A DNA stretch of 23,035 nucleotides, taken from contig JAHNZQ020000172.1 of assembly GCA_019155205.2 (NCBI GenBank), positions 2,716,778 through 2,739,812 on the forward strand, written 5' to 3'. Shown here in pieces: positions 18,546 through 23,035 of the stretch. The notes under the pieces are model-generated. The model ran no database searches and was not told the origin of the DNA. It saw only the letters and a program-made list of their open reading frames with translations. The DNA comes from Gracilaria vermiculophylla (taxonomy: Eukaryota; Rhodophyta; Florideophyceae; Gracilariales; Gracilariaceae). The position numbers and the translations under genes are program-made. Each line of letters starts with the position of its first letter. Position 1 is the stretch's first letter.

Positions 18546-19868
18546 ATGTCGTCGCATAATCTCCAGCCCACTCCGTCTTCACCACGAATTGAACTGCCTC
18601 TCGAAGACACCGACCCCATCGCTCACCCCCTCGCGTTTTGCAGGGCGTGTCGCCACTCTATCGATCATCGGCGAGACATCCGGGTTGTTGAATGCTTACG
18701 CTGCAAGGTGGCACATTACTGCAATGTCTCGTGTCGACTCCGCCACTTGCAGGACCACAAAAAGGAGTGCAGGCTTCTCCAACAAATTCATGAAGCTCTG
18801 CAAGGGGATTCTATGGATTTCATTCCAGACGACGACTTTCATCAGTCGCATTCGAACAAGTTTTCTTCGAAAAACATGTTCTTAGAGAGCGTTGGATATC
18901 TCTGGAGCACCTTGGAAACCGCGGACGACGATTGTGCGCGCATCAAGTATGCGCAACAATCCGAAGAACTGTCCGAACATATCCAAGCTGGCTCTTTCTT
19001 GCAGATGGTTTTCCACCACCATTTGAAGATATTGGAGGTTGTCTCATACGACACGCAAAGCTCTTATATGAAAATGTATAAGCATTATCTCACGGAGGTG
19101 CTGTGCGTTATCTCATACCCCGACCAACATGGCCTTCATTTGTGGAAAATAAGCCAGAAGCACTTAACGATATTGCAATCAGACGTACAGGACTTTTTTA
19201 GTATCCGTGTGTTTGTACCGTTTCTTTTGTTCAGCTTGGGCCGCAGTGATCTTTGCATGGCATTCGTCAGACATTGGATATACCGCACGTTTGACCCCAA
19301 TGACCTGGGCGCCATGCAGCCGTTGTACGAGCAGTCACATCCAAGGGCATGGCTGTATGGCAACGCCTCTCCTTTCGAAAACCCATTTCAAATCATTTCT
19401 AATGCTGACCCGAAACAAGCTCCTCTTTTTTTACTTACTTCTTTATTACTCATCAGCCTACTAAACATAGCTAGGTATGGGTATAGGCTACAACAGCTCC
19501 GGGCTTTTGTATCCTCAAGCTTCGGCCGCCACATATCCGAGGACAATCTGAAAGCAATTATTCGCATTTATCAATCAGATGGCTATCATCCAAAAAATAT
19601 CTCAGAGGAGGCGCGTCGCGCAGAATTTTACATTGACACTATCCACGAGCGGAACGCTACTCTACTTCCCGCCGTCATCAATCCAGAACGAATGAAGTGG
19701 AGTGATCCTCCGGCGCCCGTACAGATTGGAACGCCTTCTGAGGTCTTTTACGTCGTTCATGTTTCTCATACATTGTTCTCACGCATACCGGGAGCCATTG
19801 AGAGACTGAAACGTCGCTTTGGAGAAAACCCAGATTATAATTTTGATTTGCAAGAAAGGCATCAGTAA
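18546..19868 (+). CDS. MYND-type zinc finger protein
   Basis: A protein of 440 residues. A complete MYND finger lies near the N-terminus: C32-x2-C35, C50-x2-C53, C59-x3-C63, H71-x3-C75, with the usual YC at 58-59. MYND fingers bind Pro-rich peptides and recruit partner proteins. The remaining ~360 residues are mostly predicted helical. They include hydrophobic stretches (FVPFLLFSLG, FLLTSLLLISLLNIARYG) that could be buried helices rather than membrane segments. I see no SET domain, so this is not a SMYD methyltransferase. No intron is needed. The stop at 19866-19868 is followed by AT-rich DNA. Function beyond the finger is unknown. Confidence 0.85.
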   Translation: MSSHNLQPTPSSPRIELPLEDTDPIAHPLAFCRACRHSIDHRRDIRVVECLRCKVAHYCNVSCRLRHLQDHKKECRLLQQIHEALQGDSMDFIPDDDFHQSHSNKFSSKNMFLESVGYLWSTLETADDDCARIKYAQQSEELSEHIQAGSFLQMVFHHHLKILEVVSYDTQSSYMKMYKHYLTEVLCVISYPDQHGLHLWKISQKHLTILQSDVQDFFSIRVFVPFLLFSLGRSDLCMAFVRHWIYRTFDPNDLGAMQPLYEQSHPRAWLYGNASPFENPFQIISNADPKQAPLFLLTSLLLISLLNIARYGYRLQQLRAFVSSSFGRHISEDNLKAIIRIYQSDGYHPKNISEEARRAEFYIDTIHERNATLLPAVINPERMKWSDPPAPVQIGTPSEVFYVVHVSHTLFSRIPGAIERLKRRFGENPDYNFDLQERHQ

Positions 19869-20986
19869 ATCAATGAAAACGATTTGGACTTTTTGGTCTT
19901 CCGCGATAGTTTTCGAATCTTGGCACGCAAGACGAGTATCCGTGAATATTGCGTAAGCATGAATAAGATACGATCTTGGTGCCCTCAAGTAAAATCATCG
20001 GATCTGTCTGCGAATGCTTGATTTTAATCTCAGACCATTTCACATGTTAGTCCCATGCATTTCTCTTCGATTATATTCCGGAGCTTAGACCATTCTACAA
20101 AAAGCATCATTTCCATTTTAGAATGGAGGGGCAGGAAATTGCCACAGTCACAAGCGACAAGCACAAACATCAGCCTTCAGGGAGAGCAAAAAGGACTCCA
20201 ACAGCATTTTGGTTCCGAGTAAGAAAGTCCCCGTCAAAGCCTGTAAACGATCGACATTGGGCAGTGAAGAAAAGTAGTATGACCACAAAACGACTTCATT
20301 GAGCAAAATGACCTATGCAAAGCCCTTCGTATAACCTAGATTGGCACGATCAGAATAATTGAGTTTCTAAGTCATCCCTTCCTTTGAAAGCATTGCAACC
20401 CGAGCTCTGCCATCGTAAAGCTCGATTTCCAATTTGAAGTTTTGTAAGGTATCCACCAAGTCGAAGAGCAGTGGACCATACATGACCCTCAAGTCTCTCT
20501 CTTCAATATCTGCCATTTTCAAACCAAGCAAGATCAAATATCAGAGATCAAACTCTCTCTTCATTGGCCCCTCTCTATCTCTATGAGAGAATTGGTGTAA
20601 TCTCAAGACTCATCTACAGCCTTTGAGCGGTTGAAGAAGCGGTCGAAATGGAGTGCCTCTCACGGGAATGCGGAGACTAAGGCGATGACAAGAGATCAAA
20701 GGAGGGACATGACAAATGTATACAACGTAAGGTCACCATACGCGATTCGAGTGGTCAGGGGCGTGTTCGTTGGAAAGCATTCGTTCAAACGAAGAAAAGC
20801 GCGCAAATTATTGGAAATTGAGAGCACTGTATTACCCTTCGTGTATTCAGATACGTGTCAGCTTATCAATATTCACCCCTTCGTTGTGCGTCGAGCATCG
20901 TACGAATTAATGTCGCAGCCCTCTGTCAGCGTTGGGTTCCCTTCACCAATCCATCGGGAAACCATCTTATTCACTCTTCTCGAAGA
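19869..20986. other. AT-rich intergenic region
   Basis: About 1.1 kb without a supported gene. CT-rich patches (ctctctcttca) repeat near 20495 and 20553, and a TCTCTAT/ATGAGAGA inverted patch sits near 20575-20590. A 130-codon ORF at 20631-21023 has no recognisable content and overlaps the next gene, so I left it out. The right part should carry the promoter of the plus-strand gene that follows. Confidence 0.4.
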
Positions 20987-21772
20987 ATGCCCCGCCCACA
21001 TTTTTTCACCCTTCCTCTTGTGATCATTGTCTTCACGAACGCCGCCTTGGCTGCTCCTTTCATGCCGCACGAGTCGGTCGAGCGGTCCGTTGCTCGGAGA
21101 CGACGCTCTCATCATATCGGTTTTGTAATTCGCACCGCTGGGCTTGCTGCGCACCCGCCCGAAAAAAAGAGCAAATTGTTAACAATTGATGATGAAGGGG
21201 TCAACCGGACAGGCGCTGAAACCACAGATGGCGTTCTTGCGAATAGTGGGGACGAACAGAACACAGGACTCTACCTGTATCTCACGATAAGCAAGATTAA
21301 ACAGAGCAACTTGAAAGCTATTGCTTATTCGAAACATGAGTCAGGGGAAAGGAAATTGCAGCAGAATACAAACCAACAGAGTGAAACACAAGAAAAAGAT
21401 AGTGCGAAGGATACCCAAACCGAGCCCAACGGCCATGTGGAGCTTGAGCAGTCTATCCTATCTCAGCAAACCCCAGCTGAAACCACCAAATTAGTTCAAA
21501 TGACTCAAACGTCATTCAACACGTCTATACCATGTGCAACATACCTGGGCGCCATTGCTGTGGTGCTTTTGATAACCTCTCGCGCTTGGTCAAAATCATC
21601 AAACGGTTCTTTGACACAAACAAAACCAGAAAATCATGCTTACCAGTACGCCTGCAATGAGGAGCAAAATTTAAACCTTTCAAATCATTTCACAGCAGAC
21701 GCTGATGGGTGGAATGCCGGCTGGGATGATGATTATGATTTGAACCCACAGCATCACAGCCCAAAAGTCTGA
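20987..21772 (+). CDS. Candidate type I membrane protein with Trp/acidic tail
   Basis: From the ATG at 20987 the protein has 261 residues; the frame is open to an ATG at 20855, but 20987 places a good signal peptide at the N-terminus (FFTLPLVIIVFTNAALA, likely cut before APF). A Gln/Thr/Glu-rich, probably lumenal or extracellular region of about 160 residues follows, with possible N-glycosylation sites (NRT, NTS). A transmembrane helix (ATYLGAIAVVLLITSRAW) precedes a cytosolic tail ending DGWNAGWDDDYDL near the C-terminus. Paired Trp with acidic residues recalls tails that bind trafficking adaptors or the COPI delta subunit; this is a guess. I do not recognise the family. The topology is convincing, the function unknown. 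Confidence 0.6.
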   Translation: MPRPHFFTLPLVIIVFTNAALAAPFMPHESVERSVARRRRSHHIGFVIRTAGLAAHPPEKKSKLLTIDDEGVNRTGAETTDGVLANSGDEQNTGLYLYLTISKIKQSNLKAIAYSKHESGERKLQQNTNQQSETQEKDSAKDTQTEPNGHVELEQSILSQQTPAETTKLVQMTQTSFNTSIPCATYLGAIAVVLLITSRAWSKSSNGSLTQTKPENHAYQYACNEEQNLNLSNHFTADADGWNAGWDDDYDLNPQHHSPKV

Positions 21773-22404
21773 CTGATTCTTTTGTTGTGGCATTGGTTTA
21801 CCTGCTCCTTGTGCCGTGCTTGGTTCACTTATAACCGTTCTGTACTTGTTCTTCGACCATAATCAGTCTTTCTTCTCGCTCTATCTCATATTGCTTGGTC
21901 GTCCTCTTAATTGATAACGTCCAGAGTAGCAACATTTCCATGTTGAAGAAACATACTTTTATTTCCGCTCAAAATTTCTTTCCGAGAACTTTTTCCTAAC
22001 AGACACAGAGATTTATTTCCCATTTTTATGCATTTAATGGCTGTCAAACTAATCTAGGCAATTTCCACCCAACGGCTTTTCAGCATCGTGAACACAAGCT
22101 TGATGTTCCATACGGCGATGTCATTCTCTTCCTTACTCTCATTGTTATCATAGCCTTGACGACGCGCATGAATGATTCCGCAGTACGAAAAGACGTAGCT
22201 TAGAAGTTCTCTTAAAACGATTCTGTTTGCTAACAAGGTCCAAACCCTACGATAGATCTCTAATGTGCTCTGCATTACAGTACAGCGTTCGCAATAGAGA
22301 AAAAAATTTGTTTTATGGAGCGGAGGTAGAGGAGGCGGACATGGAATGGAAACACAACAGGGACCCGGAATGGCGAAACAAATTTGGACTGATGTGACTG
22401 CATG
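21773..22404. other. AT-rich intergenic region left of the 5S gene
   Basis: No supported gene. A minus-strand ORF of 138 codons (22054-22470) runs into the 5S rRNA gene and shows no domain, so I discounted it. No repeat of note. Confidence 0.45.
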
Positions 22405-22414
22405 AAAAACAAAA
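22405..22414 (-). terminator. RNA polymerase III terminator of the 5S gene
   Basis: On the minus strand, TTTTGTTTTT directly follows the 3' end of the 5S sequence, as expected for Pol III termination. Confidence 0.75.
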
Positions 22415-22415
22415 C

Positions 22416-22537
22416 ATTCAGCACTGGGGATTCCAGACCGATTTCTCTTGTCTGTACAAGCCCAGCTCAAAGTTCCTCAGCTTCCCAGTTCGGGATGGGA
22501 TGCGGTGTAAGTTCACTTGATATGGCCGAGTGTGAAT
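22416..22537 (-). rRNA. 5S ribosomal RNA
   Basis: About 122 nt on the minus strand match the eukaryotic 5S pattern in order: CGGCCATAT after helix I, CATCCCATCCCGAACTGGGA, GGAAGCTGAG, GAGCTGGGCTTGTAC, GGTCTGGAATCCCC. The ends pair as helix I: ATTCA with TGAAT and CACT with AGTG, with one bulged C. 5S RNA is part of the large ribosomal subunit and is transcribed by Pol III with TFIIIA. The sequence most resembles red-algal 5S as I recall it. The bulge and a slightly altered 3' internal promoter region leave some chance of a divergent copy or pseudogene. No repeat array of 5S is seen in the window. Confidence 0.85.
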
Positions 22538-23035
22538 CGAGGGCGCGGGCGTATGGAGTTTATTGATCATGTCTACTACACCCCCGCATGTCTCGGTTTC
22601 GTCCGGTTCTTGCAATGATCCATTTTTAAAATCAATTGGAATCACGGCTTTGCAACAGTCGCAAATACAAACAGTTTTCCTGTTGTTCTCTATTGTGCGT
22701 GGTTCAGGGATCATGGAGTAGGGAGCGAACGGTAGCGGTAGTTATGCGGGATGGACTGCTCGGGAAAGAAGCTGTTGGTGCTGCTTTCGCGAGAACTACG
22801 GACGTGATATGTGACAACGAGCTGAGTATGAATCCTTCATTCTCTGTAAAGGTCGGAGCTGTGTCAACACAAACTTTATGCTTTCATGTTGAATGAACGA
22901 GAGGGACGGGGGCGAGTAGCAAGAGAGGAGTTTCAGACCATGTCGTCTTGGTCGTCTTTTTGTCACTGTTTGAATCTATACAGACTAATAGGATGTGCAT
23001 GGTGGTTCAAAAAAGCGGCGATCAAAATCAGAGTG
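22538..23035. other. Upstream flank of the 5S gene and window end
   Basis: On the minus strand AATAAA (plus 22559-22564) sits 22-27 nt before the presumed 5S start and GC-rich DNA fills the gap, similar to the TATA-like box in plant 5S promoters. The rest, to 23035, holds short ORFs with no recognisable domain. A gene may begin beyond the window. Confidence 0.4.

Noticed and set aside
20631..21023. 130-codon plus-strand ORF
   Set aside because: No domain and it overlaps the signal-peptide start of the next gene in another frame.
22418..22714. 98-codon minus-strand ORF with a CxCxxC motif
   Set aside because: Its last third is the 5S rRNA gene itself, so it is unlikely to be coding.

Overview
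This window is nuclear DNA of a eukaryote, most likely a unicellular alga. The genes are monocistronic and lie on both strands. Two of them carry short GT-AG introns (76-98 nt) with recognisable branch points, and the others I can call need no intron. A D-glycerate 3-kinase with a basic, Ser/Thr/Pro-rich N-terminal extension fits a plastid photorespiratory enzyme. Low intron density, high but uneven GC and a 5S rRNA that resembles red-algal 5S make an intron-poor red microalga my best guess. That guess is an inference; the sequence does not prove it.

Left end (1-280): the first 80 bases match 11071-11150 at 79 positions. The next ~65 bases stay in register with 11151 onward, but A, T and G are largely replaced by C. 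The stretch then becomes almost pure poly-C up to 248, where unrelated sequence begins. I read this as a sequencing or assembly artefact.

Left half (279-6857): a small two-helix SPEC3/Stum-like membrane protein (+); a complete MULE/FAR1-type transposase-like protein with zinc finger, DDE-type core and SWIM finger (-); LSm5 with one intron (+); and a MOT2/MFSD5 molybdate-anion transporter (-).

Middle (6858-13692): a 1.5-kb gap with a 97-bp-period tandem duplication and TATA-like boxes; tRNA-dihydrouridine(47) synthase DUS3 (-), divergent from glycerate kinase (+) across a very GC-rich promoter; then a METTL2/6/8-type tRNA m3C methyltransferase (-), convergent with glycerate kinase.

Right half (13693-23035): GC is lower. 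It holds an unrecognised single-pass membrane protein with a Cys cluster (+); an AIM24-family protein in four exons (-), which no single reading frame shows; an AT-rich stretch with an orphan ORF; a MYND-finger protein (+); a candidate type I membrane protein with a Trp/acidic tail (+); and a 5S rRNA gene (-) with a Pol III T-run terminator and a TATA-like upstream box.

Most genes are housekeeping: RNA metabolism (LSm5, DUS3, the m3C methyltransferase, 5S rRNA), transport, photorespiration and mitochondrial upkeep. Neighbours show no operon-like relation. I see no CRISPR array, tRNA gene or bacterial operon. The less explained parts are the chimeric left edge, the AT-rich orphan segment, the transposase-like gene and two unrecognised membrane proteins.
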